Shown: in pieces, positions 31,877 to 44,862 of the stretch
How positions within the stretch are numbered: the first letter of the stretch is position 1
Layout of the letters: each line of letters opens with the position of its first letter
NCBI GenBank assembly: GCA_030549495.1
Contig: JAUIRK010001050.1
Coordinates: forward strand, 434,001-498,000
Direction of reading: 5' to 3'
DNA length: 64,000 bases
DNA from: Nectonema munidae
Taxonomy: Eukaryota; Nematomorpha; Nectonematoida; Nectonematidae
Translations under genes and position numbers: made by a program
Notes under the pieces: model-generated
Told to the model about the DNA's origin: nothing
The model's input: the letters and a program-made list of their open reading frames with translations, nothing else
The model's database searches: none

Positions 31877-34800
31877 TTAATTAAAAAACTTTTTATAATA
31901 TTTCTTGTAAAATTGAAAACTAGGGGATTTAGGATTTCCAATTTCAAGATATTCTGGACTAACTTCCATTATTCTAACAATAAGAGCATCGATATACCAA
32001 CGCATCATTTTATTTTGAACTGTTAAATCTAAAAAAGTATATACGTGTAAGTTTGTGAGTATGCTTAAAAAGGACAAACTTTCTATAGCAAAGGCTTGTG
32101 ATTTGGCTTTTTCAATGAGCTCTTCTTTGGACAAAGCTAAAAATAATTATGTTAAATGAGACTTTCATTTACTTTTCATTCAATTTACCTTCAAAATTAA
32201 TTTTAGGTGTTTTGTTCTTTTGAGTGCAATCTTTTTCCAAAGAGGAACTACTTTTCGAGCGGATTGAGTTTGGCTTCCAAGAAAAGATATCATATTCATT
32301 TTCATCTAAAACAGAGTCCACTTCATTTTCAAGCTCGTTCTTAAAATAAATACAAAAAGACTGAGTGTTGCTTCCAGGAACGTGTGTGAGATACAACTCT
32401 TTAAAGCAAATGCAGGCATGCGTTAACACTACGCGAGTTTCTAGTAAATGTTTTAAACAAAACTAGCAAGAAGGAGCTAAGATTTGAAGTGGAAGTAAAC
32501 GCCTTAATCACCCGATTTATGCCGCCAAAATGAGCAATATAAGTCAGGGAACATTCAAGTCCAAAGAGGATCGTACCAAAAGAAAAAATCCGGCTTTGCA
32601 AACAAAGGGTGTTCATCGTCAAATAAAGCAGGAAGGAAACTTCTTTTCATATTATATATTTGAATACATATTATGTGTGAAGGAAGTATTAGTTTAGGAA
32701 TTATAATTTTTAGTATAGATATGTCAAAAAAGAAGGCGATTTAATATATGGTGCGTTTATTTGTTGGTATTCTGGTTAAGCCCAAAAGTTTGGCAACAAT
32801 CGTTTAGAAAAGTGAAAATTAGTAATACAATTAAGTAACGTGCAAACGTTTTCGGTTATCACTGAGAAATAAATCCTTTGAAAAAATCATCATATCTTTC
32901 ATGATTAGATCTTTTCGTAACTCATTCCTTTAGGTCTTATAACATAATTGCATCCACAAGATCAAACTCAATTTTGTTTTATGGCTGAAAATGGCTTTTA
33001 GCCTATCAGACATGCTCTAATTTCTTTTGTCGACAGCAATCTTTTTTTAATTGAACTTTGTCAAAGCTGGTTTTTTGGCTGAAATAGAACTCTTCAATTT
33101 TTTTGTAAGAATACGTTTTTTGTATAAATTAAAATATTTCATGATTAATTATTTTCATACATTACTTAATTGTCTTGGAGAGAAATGACGACTTATTAGG
33201 AATATTTTTCGTACCTTTTTTAAATCAATTTTTGAGAAATACTACTAGAATTACTATAGGTTCTAGGAAAGTTTCCCAACACCGAAAATTTTCCCTAGCA
33301 ATCTCTTACATCTCTTGTAAATGTCTCCATTTCATGTAAATGTCATCGCCACTCACACCAAACATTCATTTTACTTATTTATTTACTTTATATATTCACT
33401 CCTTTTATTAGTGCTTATTTTATTTATATAAAAATAATTTAAGATAAAGGCATAGCGTATCATTTTTATCTGACAAAAATACACGTTTACTAATTAAAGT
33501 TTGATGTATTCCTATTTCAAAACCCCCATTTTCAAACATATATAAAAAATAAATTATTTTAGAATGGATAAGAAATTTAAATATTGTAAAAATTGTATTA
33601 GGTATCATACTAATATTGAATACATCGAATAAAATAACTTTACACTTTTCAATAAGTAGACTGATTATTATTATTAATTAAAAGTTTTTTTACAATAATT
33701 TATATTCTCATCTAATTTCATTTTGAAGCTTTAGGAGATGAAAATAAATTATAGGAAAAATAGAAATAAAGAATATGAAACTTGATTACTAGGTCAATGT
33801 GTTGTGAATTTTTTTCATTTTCATTCCTTCTTTTGTCTTCATCATAGAAAGTGAATGTTAAGTGTGAAACGTTTTCACCGCCTGAGACTGTTTTAACTTT
33901 AATTGGTCCAGTGCCAGACTTCCAAGGCTTAGTTGTGATGATGAGTTTGCGTGCTGAAACGTATTGTAGAGAAGATATGCACTCACAGTCACAAAGCATG
34001 ACTGAACAAACATCATCTTCATTGATTCCCAAATTGCTCCCTCGAATGACAACTTTCGTTCCACCTATTGAAGCCGATTCCATTGGTGATATTCCAGAAA
34101 TAACTGGAGCTAGATTCAAAATACTCAATGTTTATTTACTGCTATCAATTATTAAAAAAGTATATTAAATTTAAACAAAAGATAACGTAAAATTCATTGT
34201 AATAAATTGATCTATTTACTTTTGTCATATTTTTTCCAGCCTTTTCATTGCTAAAGTTTTACATAATACCGGATGAAATGACAGATCATACACTATACTC
34301 TTATCACCAAAAAGTGTGTACAAATCGAAACTCATTTTATACATAAAAATTATGATATTCTCTGTAATCAGTTACAAATATATATGCAAAGTTTAAATAT
34401 TTCATAAATCGTCTTATGATAATTAGAATAATCTACATTCGGTTAATCCTGTTCGCAATGAGCTTTTCTGAGATTCTGAATACTGGAGGAGGATAGTAGG
34501 CTTGCATCACTTTTATGGACTGTTTCAAAAAATACTCGTTGGATTGGTACTAAACTTTAGAGAAATATTGCTTTTTCTTATATCCTACTAAATATTAAAA
34601 AAAGAATCATTGAACCTCCATTATGCTCAAAGTACATCCGGGGGCTCATAAATCACAGTGTCATTTTAAAATTATTTACTAGTTACGTATACTCACTGTA
34701 ACATCTCTCTCTTCTTATTTTTTATTTTGTGATAACTGACATCATTTTAAAATTTTTTAGCAATCAGGATGAATACGGGTGTTTTTGTGCTAAAAATTGT

Positions 34801-37800
34801 TCTAAGAAATTTACAAAATTGGCAAAATTATAAAAAAAGTTTTGAGAACAAAATCCGCGAATAGTGAACGCGAATGGGTGAGGGACTACTGTATGACTAA
34901 AAATAATACATAGTTTTAGTCTTCTCTTTGAAACTGCGTTTTAGAATATTAAATAGAGAGTTTACCTTGCATTGCTATTATCGCATTTTAATATCTAAAC
35001 ATAGGTATTAAGTTACGTTTGTTAATGATAAAAGTCAGGGTAATGCGTCTAACATCGAGCCCGTGCATACTAGTAAAATGCCTAATGCAAATTTGTTTTG
35101 ATCGACAATTTTTGAAGTTTTACCTGGTCTATCTAGCTCATACGGTTGTCATAAACAGTTTAAATGGGGATCTAGCAAGAGTTTGGAAAGTATCGAGGAA
35201 AATAATTAACATTTTATATTGCGATTTTGCAACGTTAGGTACACTAAACAGGATGTCTATGAATTTATTTTTCAATTCACTAATTATGAATAAATCTACT
35301 AAAAAAATTTAAAGGGACTACGTTTCCTTTTAAAAACATGCGACTCCATCGACTCCACAAACCCGGCTACTTAAAAATAATATTTATGAATGAAAATAGT
35401 CGTCTGTAAAGCGCAGACACCGAGAAACAAAAATGCTGAAAAACAGCAGACTAACATATACCTCAAACTTCAAGCTTCGAATTATCCGATTTAAATAGGT
35501 TTGCATACTTGTAGAAAAAATGATTTTAAACTTACAAAATTTCAAAAAGTTCGCAAAATACTTTAGACCGGCTAAAAGTTTTAAGGTTAACTGTTGTAGT
35601 ATAGATAAGGTTTTGTTTAGAAAATCAAAGAATTTGAAAAAATCGTCTCACATACTTCGATTGAGCCTAAATGTATTTTAAACAAGGTCTTCAATGATGC
35701 TACTAGATATAACTTTTCACATTAAATAATGAAAGGCTTAGATGTAATTAATGCAGAATTAAACTTTAGCTATTGTATTAGAAATAAATTTGAATTTTAT
35801 AAGGCCATTAAAAATAGAGCTTAATAGATAGATTACAATTAAAAAGGATATTTTTAGTGTTTTTGAACATTGCTTGAAGAGCTTAAGTATGCAAATATAA
35901 TAAATTAAGAGAAACATTCCACCTACATTTTTAACCTACTATCCTAATTCTTACCTGGACACAAATTGGTTAACCATCATTACTAATATTTTCATTATGA
36001 CAATATTTTTTTTTCAGTTTATATACTATATTTGTTAAATCGGGTAAAAGGTGGTTAATAAGCATAACTAACAAGGTTATGTTAATGAAATACCTGTAGA
36101 GACTGATGAGAGGGGATTTGACTTGCTGTTTAATGCTTCATGATTTGTTAAAAAATTTGTTAACCTTCTTTTGAATTTATCCTTCTCTTTCTCTTCGGTC
36201 TTTAGATTAGAAGAAACGGGAAGACTTTTAATTGAAATGGGTTGTAACAATGGCGATGCTACTTCCGACAAAGTGCGGTTTCGTGGCAATACATTACTTT
36301 CAAACTTTTTGATATTATGAATCTTTGGCAAAATTTTTGGTGCGACGTTATCCGCAAAGGCTTTAAGTTTTTCTCTTTTCGATTTGTTTTCACATTCAGA
36401 GAGGCTAATGTCGCTAAATAATAAAACGTCAAGATTTATACATTGCATGAATGAAATATTGCACAATTTAAAAGTGGTTCGCATAATATTTTAGACCACA
36501 TAAAAGTTTGAAAGTCAATTGTTGTAGTATATACTGGTAGATAGGTATGTTGTCTTTTCTTTTGATAAAATATCAAATCTTTACTAAAATACATGAAGCA
36601 CGGCTTCTTTGCCATTTGTGAGTACACAGAATTAAGATAAAATGCTAAATGATTAAAATAAGTGTATTTTAAAGTGAATTTGAGGATATTGTGTTTTTAA
36701 TATTTCTAATAGTCTGTTTTTGTATGCTATAGGAGTCACAATTTTATCTTCAGAAAAGGAAAAACGAACACAAGAAGTTTCATCGTAGAAAAGAGAAACA
36801 CGAGTTTTAGATAGACACATTCAATTTATGTCTTTTTGTTAAAGATAAGGAAAAGATTAAAGATCTCAGCGCTTACTTTTTTAATGAATCTATAATGCGA
36901 AATTCACTACTACTATCCGACCAATACCAGAAATTTAATGTTGTATTTACCTATTTTAAAGATAATGAGACACGAGTGACCCATGAAATAAAAATTATAT
37001 GAAAGAAAAATGCAGACCATTAATTATAAAACAAAAAAGATTTTATTTTAATCCAGAGTATAAAGGATTTTTCTCCTTTTTCCGATCTAAAAAAACTATA
37101 TTTGCATAGAGGAAAAGGGGAGAAGTATGTTATGAAAAAAGTGATTGTAGTTAAACAGTTGTTACTTGTAGATTGTATATTAAATATACTATATTTGAGA
37201 CTGCATCTTAAATTTTGGTCAGTGCGGTTTTATACTATGCATAACGGGCGAGTGTGTACAAATTTGTTCTTCCCGCACAGGCCTTTAGTTGGTACTCTCT
37301 CAAAAAAGGTTGATTTAACCAGCTCATGATTTTATTATGTCGTGTTCATTCACATTTGCGTGGGTCATTAACATAAATTTTTTAAATTTCTCTTAAATTT
37401 TTCAACTTTTATAAAAATTGCCATGTCTACTAATTTCATTTTATTCCTAAGCTATTACTTAATGTGTTAACTAATAATGTCGATCGCTATAATTATTTAT
37501 TAGCAGATATCGACTTGCTGATGAAACAGAAGAAACAAATCATAATCATAACAAATATGTCAATTAAAAATTTGAATCATTCTTTTCTAAAATAGAAAAT
37601 TTCATATAATGCTTCTAACAATTCTAAACAATTTCCGTACCTGTACTTTCACACGCGCTATTCAGATGAAAAGTTGGACTTTATTACAATAATAATAATA
37701 AAAGTATACTTATTAGTTAGTCATATATTGAATTAGTTGTTTATATTTAGCTTTTTTAGTTTGCTTGTCTTTCAGGTAGTTAATTACTTATATTAAAGTA

Positions 37801-40424
37801 GAAGCAAGAACAATTTATAATGGGAAACCCAAAACACGATAGAATAATTTTTAATCAAATAATAAGAGAAATGTACTTCCAATAAGTAAAAACGCAAATT
37901 GATTAAAGAATATGAAAGACTTTAAGCGGTCACGATTTGAGATTCCAAACAATAGCACTGCTCCTTCCTTCTACTCTCTCCTGCTCATCGCATAATGTGA
38001 AGTGCCGGTTATTTTCGTCAATATATTTCAGTCATTCTTGATTTTTAAATTCAATGTTTTGTCAACTAATTAAAGACTTTGAGCGTCAGAGAAATAAACT
38101 CGTAGGGCAGAATTTGACTTAAATAACAAAAAAGGTATTACTCTTTATCATTATTCTTCGCTACTTTGTTGATCCAAGCTTCAATAGATAATTCTCCGCA
38201 ACCATTATTGCAGTTATTAAAAGCATTTTTTTTATTTGGTTGAATGTATTGCAGGAACTTTTGTCTTTTAGTGCTTAAATTTTTGACAAAAATTGAAGTG
38301 TAACCGATAATATTTTCTTTGTCAGTGAGAACGAACGTTAATTGAGCATCATTTTTATCGAGAACACTAAAAAAGAAGAAGATTATGAAGAAAATACCTT
38401 GAAACAGCTACATATTCTAATCAAAATGTCTAATAATAATATGCATACATATATTATCTACTCAAATGGTGTTGACAAGCTTTTGCGCGAAAGCAATATA
38501 TACTACAGAAAAAAATAATTAATTTCAATCAATATAGATTCAAAATTTGACATAATCAAGAGAATGCTACATATAAAGTATTCAAACAAGATTGAATGAA
38601 TAATAAGTGCTGCATTATTTTTATTGCGACGTTATAACGAATCGCAATGCGCTTACAAATACAACACGGAGCTGAATGATAATAAAAGCTACTTTCATTC
38701 CCAATACTTTGTTTTTCCATGCAATAACGCAATCTAACTACTTGACACCGAATGTGATTAACTTTTAAAAACTGTTCGCAAAAAAGTCATTATTAAAATG
38801 TTTGAAACATTGCAAAGGAATGAAATCTGGTGCCTAAAGAAAGTAATGGCCAACTTTGGAAGGCAAAACCAATATTATACACAAAATGAAGAAGTAAAAA
38901 ATGAATTTGGTTTGAAACAAACACTTCGATAGCACATCACAACAACTCGCAAGTTGAGTGATTTGATAGCTATTTTTCCTTTTCATTAGCATCTATAAAA
39001 TACTGCTTTAAGGCAGTATACACTTTTGAAATGTGATCACTGTCTTTTTTGTATAATGGCATAAACTAAGAAAGGTCAGTACTTATGGGTTATGCCCCCC
39101 CCCCCCCACTCTAAAAATTTTTTTAAAATTTTGTTCAACTTAATAATTTTAAAATACGTATTGGTAATTTATTATTTTTACTCATCATTTAAATTCAAAT
39201 AAAATTTTTTAGAGTGGGGGGGGGGGGGGGGGAGACATGTATCAAATAAAAATAAATACGAAAGTGTAAACATAAGATTTTATTTAAAATAGCGCCTTTT
39301 ACTTAGATCATACAAAAGATGCGCTAAAATATTGGCGTTAACACACTTTCCGATTCGCCTCCAACTGAGCAGACACCCAATTACTTCAAATTCTTTTATA
39401 TGCACTTAAACTAGAATCACTTTTAAATGTCATATCTTTTTTCTTTAAAAAATCACAATGGTTTATAGAAGACATCACAAAGTACTTCACACTGGTAATA
39501 AGCCAAATTCGATAAAGAAAATAAGCGTGCTTCAAATATAGAGGTAAAAACTGGTTAAGCTGTAATAAAAATCTTATTATGGGCATATGAACTTGAAATA
39601 TATATATATAAAAGAACGTTTCATGAAAAATTTTATGCTTTGATTAAATTCATTGAGTCCAACCCTGATTTATCGTTTGTTTATTAAGGTAAATTCGATA
39701 TATTAATCAACTAAAGAGAATAAAAATAGGTGAAAAACTTTGTTTTTACGAACATCTATAAGCAAGCATATAACGAAATTTCTCATCACGTACTAAATAT
39801 TAATTTAAATGAAACTGTTTCATGTTTCAACAATATATTTTTTTCGTATAAAACATTGGATTTATGAAATTGAATCAGAATACAATGTTTTAGGATTTAC
39901 GTTATTCTGAGTATACGGGCTGAACTTGCAGTAATCGATTTATATAAAAAATTTAAGGTTGGGGCGGTCGAGGTTCAAGGTTCTTGGGAATTCATTTTAC
40001 ATTTTAGATATAATAAAATAAAACTGGAAATTAATGGGTGCACACCCTCCATTTTACGTAAATAAATCTCGTATTGTAAAAATAGCAGTCATATTCTTTT
40101 ACAACTGAAATATAGGTTAAGTATATGCATATCAATCATAAAGATTACAAAACTTTGTTCAATTTTTTCCACTAATTCAAGTATTATATGGCATATTAAA
40201 TGCATACAGATTACGATAATAAGAATTAGGGGTAAACCTTAGTAAAACACAATTTACTAAAGCAAAAAAGTTATAATGAAGAACACAATAGCGATAAAGA
40301 GCATTAAAAATGTTTTACAAGAGTTGTTCTTCGTTCCATACAACTTTTCCATCTACGTCATCACAAATGGATGTACGGTACTTGTTGTTGCCAACTCCAA
40401 AAATAACTGAAGCTTTGCATCGTT
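31877..40424 (-). CDS. Rab11 family-interacting protein, class I-like (5' exon missing)
   Basis: Class I Rab11-FIPs bind membranes through a C2 domain and Rab11 on recycling endosomes through a C-terminal helix. I infer seven exons: 40424-40319 (C2: SVIFGVGNNKYRTSI, VVWNEEQL), 38366-38142 (C2: FVLTDKENIIGYTSIFVKNL, GELSIEAWINK), 36413-36094 (basic linker, SKREKLKAFADNVAPKILPK), 34109-33790 (IPT/TIG domain), 32339-32189 (acidic linker, ENEVDSVLDENEYDIFSWKP), 32136-32080 and 32028-31877 (Rab11-binding domain). Every donor/acceptor pair is GT-AG with matching phase. The joined end reads LSKEELIEKAKSQAFAIEN then LTVQNKMMRWYIDALIVRIM, aligning without gaps to the human FIP1 segment that ends ELEDYIDNLLVRVMEETPNI. 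About 443 residues are covered. The first C2 strand and start codon are not found. Introns range from 51 nt to about 2 kb. Confidence 0.82.
32340..33789 (-). other. Rab11-FIP intron
   Basis: About 1.45 kb between the TIG exon and the acidic-linker exon. AT-rich; the 73-codon frame near 32401-32622 has no family signal. Confidence 0.5.
33790..34109 (-). CDS. IPT/TIG-domain exon within the Rab11-FIP gene
   Basis: The 320-nt exon follows the acceptor ATTTTGAATCTAG and codes PVISGISPMESASIGGTKVV, IRGSNLGINEDD, SARKLIITTKPWKSGTGPIK and VKTVSGGENVSHLTFTFYDE. The order (GISP, GGT.V.IRG..LG, SGG.. then a closing strand) is that of an IPT/TIG immunoglobulin-like fold, closest by eye to the N-terminal Ral-binding domain of exocyst Sec5/EXOC2. 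It starts in phase 1 and ends in phase 0 (donor GTAATC), exactly what the flanking FIP exons need. Alternatively it is a stray Sec5 exon: no other Sec5 exon is seen nearby. Confidence 0.65.
34110..36093 (-). other. Rab11-FIP intron
   Basis: About 2.0 kb. A 97-codon open frame on the + strand (35019-35312) has no recognisable domain and is not called. Confidence 0.5.
36414..38141 (-). other. Rab11-FIP intron
   Basis: About 1.7 kb of AT-rich sequence without recognised features apart from an AAT microsatellite near 37690. Confidence 0.5.
38367..40318 (-). other. Rab11-FIP intron containing a fold-back element
   Basis: About 1.95 kb between the two C2 exons, interrupting the domain. It contains the C-run/G-run fold-back at 39095-39232. 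Confidence 0.55.
39095..39232. mobile_element. Tiny fold-back MITE with C-run/G-run ends
   Basis: A C-run followed by ACTCTAAAAATTTTTTTAAA at the left is mirrored at the right by AAAATTTTTTAGAGT followed by a G-run. The whole is about 140 bp and could fold into one hairpin. The homopolymers form the outermost ends. Confidence 0.65.
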
Positions 40425-41440
40425 CTAACAAGTAAAACATATCATTTTAAATGGCTAGGAATGAGAAAGGAATGCATGTATAAATAATATATTTAACAGT
40501 ATTGATATATGGGTATATCAACCAATTAAAAGTTGTAGGATCCCATATTTGTATTCTAATATGGCAAAACTTTACATTCTGAAAAGTGATATCGTAGTAA
40601 CATTTTTTGCTAAGTCTAAATTAAAGTTTTGATTCAAGGGTTTTTAACCATCGCATCTCCCCAATTTTTTTACTACCACGGAGCGCCATATTGTCCGTCT
40701 AATTCTAGACACTAAATTTAGTTTATTTATATTTTTAGATCAAAAAACAATAAAATAACCTTCATTTCTTAATTAAAAAAATAATTTGCAACTTGTGAGT
40801 CAGTCAATGGAAAAGTGGTTTGTTTTTGAAAAATAATGAATTTAACGCCATCTATAAACAACAAAACGTATATTTTCTAAATTTGTTGAAATTTTTTTTT
40901 GAACAAAATCCAATGAGATAAAAATGTCCTATTTTAGTCCAAATAGAGCATAATTATTGTCTTGTAGGGAAAAAATTCTTCATCGATTTTAGAAAAAATA
41001 ATGGCATGCTTATTGAAATAAAAGTTCCGCGTAGCAATCTTTTCACTTTATAATCTCCAAAAAATAGGAAGAGGCAAAGAAACACTAACCTTCGAAATAT
41101 CAGTATTTCCATGCGATTTGATAGCAAAAGTATTACTTAGTTGTTTTAGGATACTAAAACAAATACGAATCCAATACCAGTTTGCAATTTGTCTTTATCT
41201 GGATTTTCAACATGAAAATTTTAACTTATATAAAAATCTTAACGCCCTATAAAAAACATTTCTAAAGACTCAAAGGTAGTGATGAAATTTTTGGTCTAAA
41301 GAAACTATTTTGCTACATTTTAATTTTATATGTTTTGGTTTATGATATTTTTAAAGTTTGGATTTTTTTTTATCTAAAAAGTACTTTTATTCAATTTTTT
41401 TTAGAGTAAAACTAATTTTCTTTGTTTTAGTTTACTGAAC
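40425..41440. other. No gene seen
   Basis: The missing first exon of the Rab11-FIP gene should lie upstream of 40424 on the - strand, but no acceptable C2 N-terminal exon was found here. Confidence 0.4.
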
Positions 41441-41444
41441 AAAC

Positions 41445-43052
41445 ATGGAATCTTTCGATAAAAAAATGTTTAAGATATTTGGAAGAAGTTATATTTTCTG
41501 AAAACAAAGAAGCAATTGATATTATTGAAATTCCTCCCCCTGTTGATGATGATGAACCTTTTATTTCACAAGTTTTACCCAATGATATTGTTGGATCAAT
41601 TGAAGTTATAGATTTTTTTCGGATTTCTATAAAAGCAAAAAAAGTCAGGAAATTTGATTGGACAAAAAACATGTTTTCTGACAGTCAAAGTAGTACAAAA
41701 AATATTGATGCAAATTTAAGCAAACTAGAACTTGAAGTATCGAATATGTCACCTATCCAAATATTTGAATTATTTTTTACAGATAAGCTTTACGAATTTA
41801 TAGTCCATCAATCCAAAATTTATGCCAATCAAAAAAATCATCATAAAATTTTTCTTTCAGTCAATTGTTTGAAAAAAAATGTTGGTATCTTAATTCTATC
41901 TATGGGTATCACAAAGTTCCTCATGCTAAACACTTTTGGTGTTTAGATGATGATTTCGATGTAAACATAGTTAGAAAAGCGATGTCCCGCAATAGATTCA
42001 TGGAAATCAAAAAATATTTCCATTTTAATAATAATGAAAATGCTTTGAAAAATCAAAGAGAAAAAGTTTTCAAAATAAATCCCTTATATGATTGCCTAAA
42101 TAATAGTTTTATAAGATTCGGTATTTTTTCAAAACATTTGAGCATTGATGAACACAGAAAACCTATTCGTTTTGGATCCAAACACATGAAAATTCTTGAG
42201 CTGTCGATTACTGGATTTTGTTTTCATATGGATTTGTATCAAGACAAAGCATCTTTTGTAGATAAAAGTTTGGTAATTTAGGCCTTGGTGTTAACGTTGT
42301 TCTTTCAATGTGCAGCAAACTTAAATATCCAGAAGAGCACGAAATTTATAGTGACAAATTTTTTTACAAGTTATGATCTTTTTGCACACATGGCTGAAAA
42401 AACTTGAAAATTACAGGTACTGTAAGATGTAATAGAACATTTGTCCACTAATGAAAAAAGAAAATCGTGGAGCTATGATTACAAATTTGGTGAAAAAAAT
42501 AAAGTAATGTTTTTAAAATGGTATGATAACAACCTTAATATTTTAGGAATGAATCATCAAAGCATTGAATCTTTTGATAATGTTACACGATTTTCTTCAA
42601 AATACAAAAAGATGATGAAAGTAACAAGGCCAAATATAGTTAAACAATACAACTTTTATATTGGTTGTGTCAAATAGAATTAATTTCAAATCGAAAAAAT
42701 GGTACTGGAATATTTTTACCAGCTTTGTAGACACATGCATAGTATAGTGAAGGGTGGGATAATCCACAACAAATTCAAAAATGATCTTTATTGGAATTTA
42801 GAAGGAAAATTTGTCTTAGCTATTTGAATTTACCTTCAATTTTCGACGCTGAAAAATCAGGACGACCCAGTAAAAGAACATGCAAAGTTTTAGACGAAAT
42901 ACGGTGCGATGGCCCTGATGATCATCATATTGTTAGAACTGATGTTGGAGAAAAGTGCGTTTATTGTAAAAAAAAAATGCCACAAAAGAATGTTAAAGTG
43001 TGAGGTTGGTTTACATTTCGGAAAATGCGAAATTGTGTGGCATTCTAAATAA
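41445..43052 (+). pseudogene. piggyBac-derived transposase, PGBD2/3-like lineage, broken
   Basis: The N-terminus MESFDKK (ATG 41445) is followed one frame over by CLRYLEEVIFSENKEAIDII and EIPPPVDDDEP. The DDE part follows as HAKHFWCLDDDFDVNIVRKA, KHLSIDEHRKPIRFGSKHMK (first catalytic Asp) and, past a damaged stretch, NEKRKSWSYDYKFGEKNKVM, FLKWYDNNL and SSKYKKMMKVTRPNIVKQYN. The end has KSGRPSKRTC and a cysteine-rich zinc-binding tail (CVYCKKK, then KCEVGLHFGKCEIVWHSK to the stop at 43052). It is a different piggyBac lineage from those at 17 and 29 kb. Frame breaks throughout mean it is inactive. Confidence 0.85.
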
Positions 43053-43059
43053 TTCCTGT

Positions 43060-43855
43060 AGCTTTGTAAAAAAATTGCAAAACGCATGACAAAACATCTT
43101 TTTAAGTCAAATTGTTTTCACAATTTGATTTTTATAAAAAAAAATTTTTGTTTTGTTTTATAAATCTGCTTGTTTTTATATATACTCATTCCCATAGTCC
43201 TCAAAAAGGGACAAAAATATTAGTAAAAAAAATGTATGTTACAAACATGAAAATATAAAAAAAAAACAAGTTTAATTAAATTAAAATAAACATAGAAAAA
43301 CATGAAAAATGTAAAAATAATGTTTTAGAAAATTTGGTTATAAGGAATCATCTCATGTTCAAGATGACATTTATTCGTTTCGATGATATATATGTAAGAC
43401 GCACAATTGAATTAAAATATAGCAGTGCGCTTTTACTCAAAGATCAGTTATTTCATATATTCTTGTAGTAATATAATAAACTTCTTTTGATTATCACTTT
43501 TGAATAAGAAAAAATACGATTCACGGGTTCATGTTTAGTAGAGGTTTAGGGTATTAAAATGTTTCACATAAATAATTCGTGATACTTGTACTTGAAATAT
43601 ATATAAGTAAATTAGAAAATAGGAGATATTTTAGTACGATTGAAATTGCCGAAGGATTATTTCAAAATGCAAACTTAAGTCTACTTGTGGGTTAAGATAT
43701 TGACAAAATTGTCATTTTCAATTTTAACACCTTGGAATTACAATTGCGCGTTGCATACTTTTATTTAAGAAAAGACACTTGCGAACTATCAATTTGCACA
43801 AGAAACAGCACTCATAGGAACACGCATGCATAATAAGGAAATCTGAAGATACTTT
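43060..43855. other. No feature seen
   Basis: AT-rich spacer. Confidence 0.4.
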
Positions 43856-43861
43856 TAAGTT

Positions 43862-44234
43862 AAGTTAAGTTTGTTTATGGCGTTCGCACCCATCCTTTCG
43901 GATATCGTGGCCCAATCTAATTGGATTGGTCTATCTGGACTTTCCATCCCACTAAGGGCCTACCGGCCCTTGATACTGCATAACTATACGTTGATATATA
44001 TATGTATATATTTACAAGAATGTATGTTACAAATATATAAATACAGCTGAGTTAACGATACAATCCTAACGCGAACGCTCCCAATTTGGGAAACAATCTT
44101 AATGTCTAGTGATAGCTTGATTACTAACAAAGTTAGAATCGGGTCGCCAGAGCACTAGCTAACCGTAAAAACCTTTGAATTCTTTGGAAGAAAACTAGGA
44201 TAAAAAACCGGCTCCAGTACTTACTGGGTTTAAC
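43862..44234 (-). repeat. Interspersed repeat with TTAAC tail, copy 2
   Basis: Sister of 14331-14691 in the same orientation. On the - strand it ends GGGTGCGAACGCCATAAAC followed by AACTTAACTTAA, a clear simple-repeat tail. The inner start on that strand has CCAGTAAGTACTGGAGCCGG. Confidence 0.7.
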
Positions 44235-44239
44235 TATGT

Positions 44240-44855
44240 AGATGTTACTGGCCTCAAATATGTTAGAAGATCATTTTCATTGGCTAACACTTACGCTTTT
44301 AAAAATTAGTGGTAAAAGGACTGACTATTCGTTCAGTCATCTCCTGGCAGAAAAATCTGAGAAAATGTATGTCCTAATAAAAAATTTGAAAATAAAGTGA
44401 GATAAATTTTTTGAAATCGTACGAAATTTGAAAAGATGAAGGTACAACTGTCAAACAAAAAGAAGACCCTGCCAAAACTACAAAGAAAATAATATTTTTC
44501 AAAGTGGTTTTCTACATAAGAAAATTTTTGAGATTAAGGTAAAATACTTTTATATCAGAATTGTTACAAAGTGAATTTTTCAGCTGTTCTGTAGGAACGC
44601 AAATTTATCAAATAAAAAGTATATACACCATGAGTAACTTCTTCTAATAGCTTCTAAATTCTACTATTTTTGGTTAGTTTTTCTTGTATTAGGTGGAATG
44701 ATTTTGAAAAGTATGATTTGTAATATTTTTTGAAAATCCAAGAAATAAATGGTACAGCTACAATATATAAAGAGAATTAATGCTATATTTGTAATAGGTA
44801 TAGGCCCTTTATTGTAATATCTTTTCAATTGGAAATCTTTCAAAAGCGTTTATGC
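44240..44855. other. No feature seen
   Basis: AT-rich spacer. Confidence 0.4.
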
Positions 44856-44862
44856 TCTAAAC

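Noticed and set aside
33851-34168. 105-codon + strand frame over the TIG exon
   Set aside because: Shadow of the real coding strand; the - strand shows a recognisable domain and splice sites.
35019-35312. 97-codon open frame inside a Rab11-FIP intron
   Set aside because: No recognisable domain, many low-complexity residues, antisense to the gene.
40640-40740. Possible hAT end near TTTTTAACCATCGCATC
   Set aside because: Resembles a common hAT end but has no partner and no duplication.
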